The translations under genes were made by a program, and so were the position numbers. A DNA stretch of 64,000 nt from contig JBBPUQ010000009.1 of the NCBI GenBank assembly GCA_038501195.1, positions 2,480,001 to 2,544,000 on the forward strand. Reading direction: 5' to 3'. Source of the stretch: Nemania diffusa (Eukaryota; Ascomycota; Sordariomycetes; Xylariales; Xylariaceae). Below are positions 33,622-47,000 of this stretch, piece by piece (the first letter of the stretch is position 1; each line of letters starts with the position of its first letter). The notes beneath the pieces were generated by a model. It was not told where the DNA came from. It did not search any database and saw nothing but the letters and a program-made list of their open reading frames with translations.

Positions 33622-34877
33622 TTAGCTTTCCTGCGTTAGCTTCTGTTTTTTGGATGGAGTACACGGTTCGCTCTGACGTATGTTTTCCTTATCATCTTCG
33701 ATTAGCCTAAGCTCTTCAGGCATCGGTCGTTCACGATGCCTTTTCTTTATTCTATTATAACGCAACCGTTTCTCCATTTCCATGGTGTGTTCCCTCCATG
33801 GATGTAATAAGTCCTTACAGTCGGCTTTTAGTGCAAAGAGTACATCCAGAGCACTGGAATACCAAGAACAGTCTTCTAGAAACTCTGCATATGTGACACG
33901 GTGGTAAATAGTGACCTCATCCGTTGAACCGAGCAGATCTATGCTCGACCGGACCGCACCTGCGAACAGTCTACAGGCTTTTATATGATCAAATCTGGCC
34001 ACACAGCGCGCGATCTCGGCTTGAATTTTAACGTTTAGGCGCCGGCTTTCGTCATCGCATGGTATGGGAAGGTTGGACTTTTGCAACAAGCGCATACCGA
34101 TCTCGTGTCGCCCTTCGCATTGAAACGCCTGACACATTTTAAGAGCAAGAGAAGGTATCGGATCTCTGATTTTCTCAAGCTTCTCTATGAGCTCTGCACT
34201 GGTCTCTGAGAAGCTTAGAAGCTCTGCAAGTTCTACCTGATTTGGAAGCCCATCAACGCCTGAATCAAGCAGAGTGATTGCTGCTTCTAATTTCTACCCA
34301 AGATGTGAGTTTAAGAGTATCGAATACGAGTTTTACAGCGCACCTTAAGGCCCATTGCCTGGATACAACATCTCCTAATGTCTCGACGATCCTTCTTTTG
34401 AAAATCTTCCCATACCTGTGCGGAGAGCTTGCTCTTCGTGTGAGCATGGCTGAAATCGAACAGTAAGCCTGAGTCTGAGGCAAATATGTTGTCAAGATTG
34501 ATGTCGCCATGGCACCATCCATATTCGTGAATGATCTTGATTGTCTCTAACAGGTGCTGTTTGATTTGGAGGAGGGTCGATTCGTCGGGGAGCGCCTGTC
34601 GGAGGGTTGGTTTGTTGATGCGCTGGAGGTAGATGGCACGTTTATTAGGATTGATACCATAGAATTTTGGGATGCGGCCACGAAGACTTCTGACTTTGTT
34701 TAGAGAGCAGTAGGCGCCGACTTCCGCGTCAAATGCATCTTTGTCGTCAATCTAGTCTGCTAATTAGAGGAAAGCGTAAGTAAACGAGTAACAACCCACC
34801 TGTTTGATGGCATATTTGGTGGTGCCATAGACCACTCCATATCTGCCGCTTCCGAGAAAGTCTCTCTTCTTCGGCAT
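33622..34877 (-). CDS. compact protein-kinase-like protein with helical C-terminal extension
   Basis: Three exons: 34877-34800, 34751-34344 and 34293-33622, 385 residues, in phase; introns 48 and 50 nt. N-lobe: glycine-rich loop GSGRYG (9-14) and AIK (Lys25), with a probable alpha-C Glu in AEVGAY. Catalytic loop: HGDINLDN at 107-114 (Asp109, Asn114). The metal-binding motif reads DFS (125-127) instead of DFG, and the whole kinase-like domain is only about 160 residues, lacking much of the usual C-lobe, as in Bud32- or aminoglycoside-kinase-like folds. The remaining 220 residues are helical, TPR-like in feel (MCQAFQCEGRHEIGMRLL, RFDHIKACRLFAGA) and end with a basic SKKQK tail. It may phosphorylate small molecules or proteins, or be a pseudokinase; I cannot say which. 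A 9-bp tandem repeat sits in its promoter. Confidence 0.75.
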
Positions 34878-35493
34878 CACGTATTTTTGTCAGAGATGTT
34901 TGATGAATGGGCGTTGTTGTAGGTGTTGTAGGTGTTGTAGGTGTTTTAGTTGTGATGCATTGTTTGTTTTGGTTTGCCCGTTGCTAGGCTACCTCAGTCC
35001 GCCGCTCGAGTCTTAAACGCGCCGGGGATTTTTAGAGTCGACCTATTGCAGTCATCCATTGAGTGCAAAAACCTAACCTTTTAATCTAAACATTAACAGT
35101 GATGATTCGATAGATCATTTTTTTCAGGTAGGGTGACATGATACTAGCATGTTAATGGATATCGATAGAACAAGGCCATCATTCTCTAATGCGAAACTCA
35201 ACCCTAAGCCCATCGAAGCCACTTCTCACGAATATCACTCAGGGCGTGAAGAGGTCGCCAGTCCCTTCCCTTTTTTAATAACCTGGTAGACAAGTAGGTT
35301 AGGAGGATACATTATGATTTCAATGAAGTCACCCTTGACGTGGGTTCAGCTCGGAATTAATGTGGCTACCCAAGCTAACTCCGAGGTGCGACCACGCACT
35401 AAAACCACCACCCCGCTTGGCACGGAATGGTCTATAAACCACGATTAATCACAAAGACTATTATTAAAGTGCTAATATTTCTCATCTTTCGCG
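34878..35493. promoter_or_regulatory. divergent intergenic region (kinase-like / HET)
   Basis: About 616 bp between two divergently transcribed genes, so both promoters must lie here. Three perfect copies of GTTGTAGGT occupy 34916-34942, 40-65 nt upstream of the kinase-like ATG. No further motif stands out. Confidence 0.45.
34916..34942 (+). repeat. 9-bp tandem repeat (3 copies)
   Basis: GTTGTAGGT repeated three times without interruption, followed by a partial fourth copy (GTTTTAG). It lies in the leader or promoter of the kinase-like gene. Confidence 0.8.
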
Positions 35494-37597
35494 ATGTCGT
35501 TAGATTCTCTTCCGATTGCGACTAAGCTAGATTTATGTCAGCAATGCCAATTTCTCTTCTCGACTAGAGGCTTCGAGCAACTTTTGTCTGTACAAAGTTT
35601 CCGCCACTCACAGTTAGGTACTTTCGTGGACCGCCCCTATTGCCGCTTCTGTTGTTACCTTTGGAACGATGATCTCCTCGGGGCTTCTAGCCAGGTCTAC
35701 AAGATACGCTGCCTCCGGGATTTGCTTTCATCGGCACGTGCAATTGCATCCTCGAGAGAATCGGAAGAGCTGCGGCGATGCTGGGTAGTCATATCTCGAC
35801 CTGTGATGGATCAATATATTATGGGCTTCTCTGGGTCGGTTTTTTGTATGGAACCGAACACGGTAGGCCAAGGGCAGACGATTAAAAAGGCAGTTGATAG
35901 GTTTTTCGTAAGCGTAGAGACAGAGGAGGGAAAGATGAAATGGCAAGGGTTCAGTCCTTTAAGATTAATCGCCCCGAAATGTAAAGTGAAAAATGAGACC
36001 CTTTCTGAGTAGAGTCAAGTTTCTGTGGGGGGGTTAATGTAGACCTAGCTAACTGTGCGTGATAGCTAGTTCACTTGCAAAGTACACCAATTATCGTCAC
36101 GTTTCATGGGGTGGTCTAACAAGTCAATGGGTAGCAGATATCAAAGCTATACTCCAGTTATGTCTTACGTCTCATCCCCAATGTCAACAATCTCGATCAA
36201 GGGTGCTACCAACTCGACTTTTACAGATAAGGAAAAATAACGGAGAGGCCAACTTCCAAGTGCAATTAATCACTACCACAGCAGACCATACCGGAGAATA
36301 CGCCGCTCTTAGTTACTGTTGGGGAGGACCACAACCATTGCAGTTAACAAAAAGCACTATTCAAGATTTCCTACAGCAACCTATAGAGAGGGGGGCTCTT
36401 CCACTAGGCCTGAGTGATGCCGCCGAAGTGGCTTATTCCTTGGAGCTTGAATATCTCTGGGTGGACGCCCTGTGCATCATCCAGGACGATCAAGATGATA
36501 AGAAGCGCGAGATCAACAGGATGGGTGACATTTATCAAAACTCATTCGTCACCATCGCTGCAGCCACATCTAGCTCAGTACACGATAGTTTTCTAAGCAG
36601 CCGGTCTGTTTTGAACACTAAGTACCGTGCTTGTGATGTGCCTTTTACTCTCGATTCTGAAGATTGTTGCGGCTCAGGGGACCTCAGTAGTATCACAGTT
36701 GTACCGGTACACGCACATCGATCGGACTCTTTCCCTCTAAATAAACGTGGGTGGGCATTTCAAGAAGCTTTGCTACCACTACGACTGTTAGTGTTCGGAG
36801 ATCTCGAGCCGTTCGTTCGATGTCGAACTAGAAATGTAATCCACAAAGCGCCCACCTGCATCGATTACGCGATGGCGGCTGTACATCCCCGGCGAATAAT
36901 CGATCGTCTTGCTAATAGCCAAGCGCATGAGCGTGGGCTATTCACAGACACCAAAGCAAACAGCTTGGACTTTCTATGGCGAGAGATCGTGCAGCAGTAC
37001 ACCCTGCGTGAGCTTAGCATTCCTGAAGATCGACCATTCGCCATTAGCGGAGTTATAGATTTTCTCGCCGAAACATTCAACGACGAGTGCCACTTTGGAG
37101 TATGGAAATCCTGTGCACTTATCTGCCTATTATGGAAGACGGAGTCACTCGAATGGAGAGGGATTTTACCTGATGTCCCTACTTGGTCATGGATGTCAGT
37201 GACTACACCAGTTGACCTAGAAACTGTTGTTTACTTTGACAAGTCGGAAGCGTTGGTCGAGTGGGATGCCGACACTTGGCACACTCGCTTATTAGTGACG
37301 TGTTGTGTCCTCGAGGCCGATAATGTTTATGGTCCAGTGTCTGACTTTGGTTCGGATGTGTTAATCGAAGGCTGGCCGGACGTTTCACCGTCCTCGGCCA
37401 CATCGAGCCACCAACCAGGTTTCGAAACTGTAGAGGAGTGCGCATTCCTGGTACTTAGTCGTACGACAAATGGGCGCTATACGGCTATTATCGTAATTGA
37501 CGAAGAGGAGGGTGTCTATCGCAGATGTGGACTTGCTGAGTTGAACCTCCCAGAGAGTTGGCGCACGCAACCTAAACGACAGATTGTGCTCGTTTAA
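35494..37597 (+). CDS. HET domain protein (heterokaryon incompatibility)
   Basis: Two exons: 35494-35980 and 36066-37597, 672 residues. The 85-nt intron has a GTAAAG donor, a CTAAC branch point and a GATAG acceptor and restores phase; without it the first frame ends 12 codons on. The N-terminal 200 residues include a cysteine-rich CQQCQFLF/YCRFCCYLW segment common in HET proteins. HET core: EYAALSYCWGG, GLSDAAEVAY..LEYLWVDALCIIQDD and REINRMGDIYQNSFVTIAAATS, then RGWAFQEALLPLRLLVFG. HET domains trigger cell death on non-self fusion in filamentous ascomycetes and bind NAD-like ligands through a TIR-like fold. No NACHT or repeat domain follows; the C-terminal 200 residues are of unknown role. 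Confidence 0.9.
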
Positions 37598-39998
37598 TAT
37601 TTGCCAAAGCGTACAGAGATTTGGCATCTAGTTAGCAATTCTGATATGGTAGACTATATGAGGAAAGGAATGCAGCTCGAGGTACTTTCACAGCTACACG
37701 GCTTCACTGTGTCAGTGTCTTTGCTGATGGGGACTGCCACCAATACTGTATCTGTGACATACATTCCATACAGTCGAGATAGATAGTATTTTGCCGTTAC
37801 CACTGAGTTCGATATTGGTGAGCGGGTCACTATGTGTAGTCGTCAGTGGCCATGCGACTCGCACCGTAGCTAACACCTCTTCGCTTGTTTTTCTCTTCAA
37901 CGACCTGGTGGTGATGACTACTTTGATAGCTTGGAGCTGTGAAAGGATGTCGGCACCGTCAAATTGGATTCATCAACTAAATTGTTCGCCTTAGGACTAA
38001 AGAGCCCTCGGTCTCCAAAAAAAACCGTTATATCGACTAAAACTAGATTGTCTGGTTTTCAGACCTGAATCAGCGATACCTCCTAGTTATGCACATATGG
38101 ACGGGTTTGCGGCAGCCCGTGTGTTTTTATCTCGTATATTCTATATTAACTATTCAGTTCGGCGATGTAGTTACATTTTCATTCTCAAATCTCGCAACAC
38201 GGGATGAAGTAGAAAACTGTGATGAGGTGATTGTTGAAACTCGCCACATATCCAGCTTTCCGTGTATTCGACTATCCGTGTATTCGGCTCTCCACGTATT
38301 CGATCATCATAAGTTGGTACAGCCCACCGGGTTGGGATAGGTGGCTTAGCTGCGGTGAGGTGTCCTACGGGATTGGCAGAGGGTTAGACGATGACAGAAA
38401 AGTGACGAAATCTGATCGAAAAGCAGTCGCTTTCATCCAAATCTCACCGGTATTTCCTGGTGGCTTAGAGCTACCGGTCGTTCATCTACCCAATCGAAAA
38501 CCTACGACCTGTGCCTCGAATACACGGATCACCCACCGGCTGGGGCCGACCCAATCACGGAGTTTAATGGATACGCGTATAACAGGGAAGGTTCAGCAAA
38601 AAGATTTGCTCATCTTTAGCTTATTCATTCGGAAAGATGAGGTTTTATGAAATCGAGTTTCGAAGGCTCGCATTCGCACAGCATCTACTTATATCTCACC
38701 ATATTTATGACCAGGGGTGCCAAGGTATAGTCGAATAGACAGGCAAGGAAAATGAGGTCTGACGTGTGAAGGATGAGACCTAATTATTTGGCGCCCCCAC
38801 TAAATTATAAGGTCAATGGGGCTTCCAATGCAGAATACAAGACCCCCATGTTAGTCATTTCTCTGTACTGAATAGGTACCTGTTTTTCCGAATAATAATG
38901 CCCTCGCCGGCAACACTGTTGATGAACTACTACTTACGAGTGCGTTACCTTAGACTTAACTAACACTTAGAGTATAAACTCCGATCCAGTGTTGCACTAC
39001 CGAGTGCCGTCCTTGGGACTGTATTCTGTATGTGCACATAACGTCGGCGCAGGATGCCAAGACTATCTTTATCAAATTACTGGAGAAAGTGGGCCACTTT
39101 CGGTTGCGAAACCGATACCGATCGAGGAATAGCAGGCCTTTCTCAACTAAACTTTGGCAACATTAGGGGTTAGGATGTTGCAATTTGCATAGTCCTTCCA
39201 CGACTGACACTAGAGAGGGCTGTGTACATAGTGTAAGCGCTGTCGCCGTGGAAGTAAGATATTGGACCCCCCCGGCACCCAAATGTCAGAATCGCTAGAT
39301 AGATAGGTATCGACAGGATCTCCTCCCCTTTCAAGGCTCGATCTACCGCCTGGTCTGGCCCTGTTCGAGTTCTCGCAATAGGCCCAAACCACCCATCTTA
39401 TCGATATTCCACGCGTCCTTGGTGGCTCCAACCACTGTGATCAATTTACTATCCCTGCTCGTGCAGGCCGTCATCATGCAGCTCCGGTACAGCCCGTATA
39501 CACGACCGTGGTACTCTGCATCGGGTCCGACGATGTGATTGGGATAACTTACATACATAAGTTTTCTATCGACCTACCTATTTCAACACGGCAGGATTCG
39601 CCCTCTTTTTCGAGGATCTCATCTCCATTGCCTGTTTTGTTCTTTTGTTGCTAGCTCCCGAGTCCAGGGTTTTGGGTATTATACCTAGTCAATTGAGCAA
39701 TCATCTTGTTGTGAATGACCACGGGCAAATTCATGATGGACGCCCTGGCAGCTCTATCGCCGCGAAGCAGCGGCACGTCGTCGTCGACGTGCCAGTTACC
39801 GACCCCGCTCGTTCCTAGTACGTCCGAATTATTTCCTACCTCGTATGTTGGAGATGTGAATTTCACGTGAGGGATCCAAGTTGGACAACCTGCGTTCTTA
39901 CATAACACGGTCGACTGCATATCAACTTGAGACTTCGAAGCAGAGTTACTAACAGAGGCCGTCCCAATGTAGTCCCAACGGAACCAATCGCCGGGTCT
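37598..39998. other. 2.4 kb gene-poor interval
   Basis: No supported intact gene. It holds a 16-bp tandem repeat (TCCGTGTATTCG core, 2.75 copies, 38259-38302). On the minus strand near the right end are protein-like but fragmentary ORFs (39343-39558 and 39651-40013), which overlap the start of the OSTA gene and may be remnants. Confidence 0.4.
38259..38302 (+). repeat. 16-bp tandem repeat, 2.75 copies
   Basis: Units TCCGTGTATTCGACTA, TCCGTGTATTCGGCTC and TCCACGTATTCG. Non-coding as far as can be seen. Confidence 0.7.
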
Positions 39999-41326
39999 AT
40001 GGACTTCTACCATGTCAACGTCATCGTGTCTGGGGCATTGGCCATTTTCTCTACCCTCGTGGTATCAGCCTTGATGTGGCGGCACGCGACGAACATGAGT
40101 CGACCGCGTGAGCAGATCTATGTCATCAGAATCTGCCTTCTCCTGCCCATCTTCGCCATCGTGCTCTGGGTGGGCGTCTACATCCCGCAGGCATACGTCT
40201 ACGTGTACTCGGTAATCGTGATCTGCGAGCCGGTCACGCTGACCTGCTTCTACCTGTTCATCTGCGAGACGCTGGCCGCACCCGTCACGACTTCGACTGC
40301 GGAAGTATCGCCATCCCCACCGCCCACGCCCTCGCTACGATCCGTCTTCCTCTCACCAGTGGTCACGCGAGCTCGGCTGCTCGGCACCCCCATAACCGCC
40401 AACAGGGTGTTTCCCCTCTTCCGACGCAGCTGGATCGGCGTTGCGCAGAACATACCAGTCTCCTGGGCTGTGGCGATCGCGACTATCGTGACTGAGGCCA
40501 AGGGCGTCTACTGTCTGACGGCACACGATGTGCACCACGCGCATATATTCCTGCTCGTGTTCAAGACCGCCAGCACGTTCACTGCACTTCTCGCGGTGCT
40601 GCGCACCACGCTGCCGGTCCGGCAAGAAGTGAGGAGGCACAGGGCTGTAACGAAGCTTTGGGCCTTCAAGGCGCTAATCTTCTTCCAGGTAGCGCAAGAT
40701 GTGAGTTATTCTCTCCTGCCACTCATGATTTTGAAAATTGAGATGATCTTGCGGCAATGCGACATTCATCGGTGAGATAAGGCGCTAACGTGACGCTAAC
40801 AACAGTTTGTCTTCTCGATCATCAACTCCAAGGCTCCGAAGTCGTTGACTGAATCGAAAACTATCAGCCAGGTTGATTTCATCACTGGCCTTCCCTCGCT
40901 AATCGTCGAGATCGAGCTTGTCATCTTCGCGGTATTCTTCCACTACGCGTACAGCGTGAGCATATACCAGCTGTCGACCGAGCAGAAGCGCGCGGGAGAG
41001 CAGTACACAAACTACGGCTGGCGATTGGTGAGTTAACTTTTCAATCTTACAGAAGAAAAAAAAAACTAAAAAGAAAATCTGAGCATCTTGCTAACGGGAA
41101 ATGTCATTCGAAGATTTACAAAGTCTTCGACGTCCGCGACGTCTACGCGCTCATCAGGCTGGCTTTCCGCATCCGCGAGGAGGTCGAGCAGCACGCGATA
41201 GACATGGAAGGCCGGGAGACCTCGCTCTCCGAGCTAAGACAGGAGCAGCTCAGCAGCAGCAGCACCCAGGACTCGGCGGAGAGGAAGTCGCCGTCCGAGC
41301 AGACGTCGGTACAGCAAGTCAACTGA
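39999..41326 (+). CDS. OSTA/TMEM184 family (DUF300) membrane protein
   Basis: Three exons: 39999-40700, 40806-41027 and 41114-41326, 378 residues, all phase 0. Start: the open frame begins further upstream with a TTG, but ATG39999 (MDFYHVNVIVSG) places the first transmembrane helix as in the family. About seven helices are visible. Family features: WRHATNMSRPREQIYVIRI after helix 1, a conserved cytosolic KALIFFQ-like segment (LWAFKALIFFQVAQD) before intron 1, LPSLIVEIELVIFAVFFHYAY and YKVFDVRDVYALIRL in the C-terminal part. The family includes organic solute transporter alpha and fungal vacuolar/TMEM184 proteins. A Ser/Thr/Pro-rich loop (VSPSPPPTP) is inserted between helices 3 and 4. The second intron ends GAAG with a CTAAC branch point. 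Substrate unknown. Confidence 0.88.
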
Positions 41327-42165
41327 GACGAGCCGGAGTATAGCGAGAAGTGTATATACTGCGAATTACAAATAGGTATTTTAAATTGCATATGATTCTT
41401 TTTCTCCCTGGCTTCTGTCCGGCGGCTATACTAGAACACGATGACGTTATCTGCCTCTCCCTTACGTATTTCCCACCGCTCATCTGCACCATGAAGAGTT
41501 TGTATACAGTAGGTAGCACAAATCTCACAGCACCAATTAGACAAATGACACATCGCTCTGCGGCTATCGCGCCCAAGTGAGATAATTGGACTACCGGGGG
41601 GGGGGGCGTAGTATGAAACACGGCGGCTGACGGGAACTGCACAACTCACTCGTTTGCTTTAAAGTAGCCGGGAATCCCGCGACGTCGCAAATAACGGCGG
41701 CACAGGTCTCAATAGCCGCCAGACGATAGCCAACAATAGACTTGGGCTTCCTGAGTTTTCAAATTAGATATTGCGTCCGCTTATGACGCTAGCCTAACAT
41801 TCGCTCCATAATAAACAGAAAAAGAAAAGAAAAACGTCTCTCTAGATTGTATAAAAAATTGACATGCGTATGTATAATCTGTGAGACAGAGGCTCAGAAC
41901 TCCGCTAGAGACTATCTACAGCCGTCACAGGCTCGCTACATCTGCGCCCTATTACGTATGGTGGGGGGAATGGAGATTGGATAAGTCCATATGCTAGTGT
42001 TTAATAGCAATCAACGCGCTCTCCCTTAAGACTCAAAAGTGCATCTCTAGATCCCTATCATTTCCCTTTGACTTCTTTCTTATTCTTAGGCCCTCTGCAA
42101 CCTTTGGATATCGTGGTTCTTGAACTATAATGCATAGAATGGTACATAGAAGCGAATATGCGCAC
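41327..42165. other. convergent 3' flanks
   Basis: About 840 bp between the OSTA gene (plus) and the NADPH oxidase gene (minus). An 11-G homopolymer lies at 41596-41606. No supported ORF. Confidence 0.5.
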
Positions 42166-44041
42166 TTAGAAGTGTTCCTTCCAGAATCGGAACTTGACTT
42201 CTCTACATGTTGCTGTGTTGGCAGCCTTCTGGATGTCTCGAGCTGTGAGTGGTGTTAGTAAGAAGAGTTAAGTCGTGGGTGATTTCTTGTTGACTTACCA
42301 GCTGCGGAGGGACCGCAGAAGTACACTCCCACCGTGGTTTGCATACTGCCCTCAAGACCATTGATGTAGGTTCGGTCGAGGATACCATTGCGCATCGCTT
42401 CGAATATGCTGCCAAAGTTGGGGCGTCCGAAATTGGTCCGCGCCTTAAGCTCTGTTAGAGGATCGACATCGGAGCCAACACTGTTTAGCACAATGTTCTG
42501 GGTTGTGTCCATGTCAAGCTTTTGTGTCAAGAAGGTATGGATCTTCAGGAACTCAACACCATTGCTGCCGGGAATGCGGGCAGCCTCTGAGCTCTGCGAC
42601 TCTAGTGATGAAAGAAGTGTCTGGAACCATTCAAATGAGCCAGTGTCCTTGCATACCCAAATAAATTCGACTCGGCGAAGACGGGTCGGTGGGTTGGGGC
42701 TGTTTCGCAAATGCCAGATGTTCTTTAGGATTGAGGCCCACGGTGTGACACCGATACCCGTACCAATAAGGACTGCGATCTCGTTGTCAAACACATCCTC
42801 AGCGGGGGCACCGTAGGGGCCGTCAATGCGAAGATGTGGCATCTGTTGGCCGTTCTGGAGCGCGACTTCGTACATTCCCATCGGATCAACACCATCGTAT
42901 AGCTTGGCCTGGGCGCCACCAGCACCAACGGCATCGCCTAACGCCTTTGTGAAATCACCGACCTGTCGGACGTGCACAGAGACGTAAGGGTCATAAGGGC
43001 AGGATGTGATGGTAAATGGATGCCACTGGTAGCTGGACAAGGTCGGCACTTGCAGGAAGAGCCATTGGCCGGCCTTGTACTTGAAGGATGGCTTTTCGAA
43101 TTGAATCTCCACCACATCTGTGATCGAATTAGCAAGGCGTAGTACGAGCAGGCCGGATTTCACTAACCATAAGGATGTCGGACCACTCGAGTGATCTTTG
43201 TCGTTCGCTTAGCGCGGACTTCACGGTACAGTCGTTCGATCAGGTAAAATCCACCCGCAAACAATTCCCATCGCCAGCCCTGATAACCAATACAATGCTC
43301 CCAGAAGAGCTCACCAGCGAAAGGCGAGATTGGGGCAGCGGTGTCGCGAACAAAGCATCCGACAGCGTGAGTGTACATTCCCAGCAGGAACGGGATGAAC
43401 AGATGATGCGTGTACCAAAATGTTTCGAATGATTGTTGTCGGATACGATGATGAGCCGTTGTGTACATCATCAACATGCAGAAGAGCATTATGTGTCCTG
43501 TTATACCACCGGCCTGGGTATAGTGAATTTGGATAGCAGCCTGGGGTCTAACCTGCGTCTTTTCGACGTTATAAAAGCTGGGAAATACGTTAGGAGGGGT
43601 CTCTATGCTGTATGATTGGAAAAGTGGCATACTTGACATAATGCGCAGCTACATGTAGAAGCGTGAATAGCAACATGGCATAGGCGACTTGGCGATGGAA
43701 CCAAATATTTTCGTCTAGAGGTAAAAACCTAATCTTCGGTCGAATCCATCTTACGATTGTACGACACACTGGAAGTAATATCAAGGTGGTGTCAAATGAT
43801 AGAACAAAACCAGCACCTCGCGAGATCCACACCGACCACTTTAGAGTATTCAGAGCAGCCAGTCGAGGCTCATTTGCTTGTTTATACCTATTCATTCGTC
43901 AGATTATCGCACCGGAGGAAAAGGTTCGAAAAAAGCATACCATCCGTAGGCGAAGATACCCCAATGAAATCCCCAAAATAGCACGTGGAAGATGAGTTTA
44001 CTCGCAGTAAACTGCTTCTTCACTAAAGAAACGAGCCCCAT
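42166..44041 (-). CDS. NOX1: NADPH oxidase, NoxA/Nox1 type
   Basis: Five exons: 44041-43941, 43887-43633, 43577-43168, 43117-42299 and 42242-42166, 553 residues, the usual NoxA length, all in phase with good branch points. This flavocytochrome moves electrons from cytosolic NADPH through FAD and two haems to oxygen, forming superoxide; in fungi it acts with NoxR and Rac in differentiation and hyphal fusion. Visible: N-terminal FTASKLIFHVLFWGFHWGIF helix, haem-binding histidines in NIWFHRQVAYAML, LLHVAAHYV, WYTHHLFIPF and MYTHAVGCFVRD, the FAD motif WHPFTITS, NADPH-site GTGIGVTPWASI, and the C-terminus VKFRFWKEHF. No EF-hands, which excludes NoxC. NoxA rather than NoxB is judged from remembered family motifs. 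No oddities: haem and cofactor residues are intact. Confidence 0.93.
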
Positions 44042-47000
44042 GGCGATGAGAATAGTCTATTTCTTGCCCGATGCACGAATCCCAAAAAATTATTGTCGAC
44101 CTGCGACAGTACCGGCGTAAGTCGATCCGGATTACCAGATGGCCGTCGCAATCGGCGGAAATATCTGGCGGAAGGCGGACGCGACGTAAATTGACACCCA
44201 AAACTCGAATTGTCTTTCTTTTTCTGACCGTCTTCTCGTCCCTCTGTCCTCCAAAACTGCTCGACACACCAATTATCCAACCCGAATAAAATAAAATAGT
44301 CAGCGAATGAATGAATGAACGGCCTGAACCAGCAGCGGATGAAGCGAAAGTTGGTGGACTAGGAAGAAAGCCGATTCTCTCTACTCCCTTGACGCCAAGT
44401 GAAGAGGGAAAGAGACGAGGAAAATGCCGGCTTGGTGGGCAGCGATAAAGTCATAAAGGGTGAGCCCGAGGCTAAGATATGACTAGTAAACCCCCCCTGC
44501 ACGCGGAAGCAGCCAGGGGCAGAAGGGAAATGGGTGATCCGGGACAGAAAACGAGGTGTTTTCTATGAGCAAGGGTACGGTAAATGATTCAGATGTCAGC
44601 TATCTTGAAACATGCGCGGGCGTCGAGGTGCGATGGTAGCTGTTCTTAGAAGAGGTAGCTATGAAAGCCTCGATACCTTGAAAAGGGAACCAATAGGGGC
44701 CAGGGTGTCTAGCTTTCAGGAGTGACGAGGGACCTAATCAAGAAAGGAAAGGATCGTGGAAGACAGGCTCTGGTTGATCAGACTTAAGGGGTAGTTTCGC
44801 AGGCTGTCCACGAGGTATCGGATTGCACATGCGCCGTAACGTCGACCTCGATCCGATCTAATAACGGAGCTGGAGCGTTCTGTAGTGCAGCAGATGAGAC
44901 GAGCTTGGTTTGATGCGCTGGGGTAGTCTGTCTCGCCTAGCCAGGGGTCTTGCTGTAGCCTGTAGGTATTATGGAGTGTAGTGTGCGGAATACGGGATGC
45001 CACTGTAGCTGTATACACCACACCTTGGAGATGGCAATTTATTTATGTTTATGATCTTTCACGATGATCGAGTTGACCAGATAACTAACCATCCAACCGA
45101 AAAGAGGGAACTCGGTGGCACAAGCCGCAACATCGGGAAACGCACGAGTTGAAGTACCTGGTGTAAGGCACATCGAAGATACGAAATGCCTAATTATGGC
45201 AACTGAGCACTTCTGCATCCCAATTGACTGGTCAGGACGGGGTTAATTATGGGCCTATGATGTTGGCGGGCGGTTGTTTGGCATCGCGGATTCGTCCACT
45301 GCAGCGACGGTATCGTGCATGTGGCCAATGGGAGCCGGGGGAACAGTGACACACTGCAGTAAACAGAGAGTGGGCAAGGGGTCCAGAGACGACCGGGGTG
45401 TTGACAAGGGGTAGGCCATTCCCGTTACAGATTGGCGTCAGGTCTGGGGGGAGGATTAGCGCTGGCGCCGTTGCGCCCCTGTTTTTTTCTAGCATATGTA
45501 GGTGCTAATTGGAGGACCTGAGATGTGTGTATCTCGAACAAGTCTCTGCCTCGCTTCGTCGAAGTGGGCAACATCGAGCAGTGACATGGCGACGATGTCC
45601 ATTCTGTGCATACATGTTGTCACCCTGCAGTAGCATAGATGCCAAGCACCCTGCCGAGATCCGTGATTGGCTTGGTTGGCAGGTACAGTCACTTGCAGTG
45701 TACCAGCGTAGACAGTTCGTCTGTAGACTAGATAACAGGTAGAGTGGTAGTGTAGGTAGACCGCCTGTCACTCGCTCGCGGCCATGGCAAAGTGACATCC
45801 AGGGCCGTTTTGTGCATGACGGATTGAGAACAGAATCGTACGATGGAAAAATCAGGCCATTTTTAACACAGGGCTGAACAGAGCCTCAGAGACCGAGAGG
45901 TATATATGAAATGCAGCCGTTCCTTGGACTGTAAAGTGGTCTTATGATCATTCGACCAATTTTTACCCGGCAAACATACCTACCTTCACGCGGAACGGTC
46001 TTGGTGAAGGCAACCGATATCGTATCTTGGAGGATGCAAACATTGAATAAGAGGGCGCCGCGCTCTTTTCGGGTTGGCTAAAGGTCACAACCCCCTAGCA
46101 TACCATATGCGCCCTTATCCCCTGGGCTTGCTTCCGCTGGTCTTGCCTGGGACGGCCGACAGACAGCCACCGGCTGGCGACATTCGAAAGTCATCCATAC
46201 GCAGTACCTACTTCGACTACCTAGACTCAGACGAATCGACCGAGCACAGCCTACAGTACATACTGGTGACGGAAAGAGGTACCTACCTACCTAACTACAG
46301 CCTGCCGCCGACCAATTGACCAATCCAAATGGGGCTACGAACCGCCTAGTGCGACACTGCTGGCGCCCATGAATCACTCTCAGGACTCAGGACTGGCCGA
46401 TCTCACACCTAGCTGAGCTGAACGGCATGGAGGAATGAGGGCTTCTTACGCCGGAACTAATGGCATCTCGAACCTGCTTCCTATCGTGGAACTGGTTGTG
46501 TTTGGAAACAAGATGCTATCACTCGTAGGATGTGCGAGGTCCAGCCACCGCAAATGGCCCTTCCGCTAGCCTGCAACAACGCCAGGGGTTCTGTAACCGA
46601 GGCGTTCGTCGATGCAAAATCCTAAGCAGCTAACCAATAACAGCGAATACATCGCTAGTCCTCTGCATCGAAAGCTATATCTCCGGATACATCGCAAGCG
46701 GATACGTTTCAGCGCGACGAGATAGGCATTTTGATGACCATCCGCAGCGTCAGTCCGCTTGGAATAAGGTTCGTGTATGCGGCGCCGGGTGTGTTTTAGG
46801 TACTATACACACGGCCCATTGCTCAGGTATTATCATGCGTGCAGACGGCTTTGGTCTGGGTAGTATTTGGCCGTATTTCTCCATTCAAGTTATGGAAACT
46901 AGGGGACGCAAAATTGTGAGTTAGTTGGTCTCGCTCCCCGGCCAATTGCAGATGCGGGCAAACTACTTTGGGTAGTCAGTCAACTATGCACTGCAGTATT

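Noticed and set aside
40250..40640. Minus-strand ORFs inside the OSTA gene
   Set aside because: Antisense shadows of the transmembrane-coding exon.
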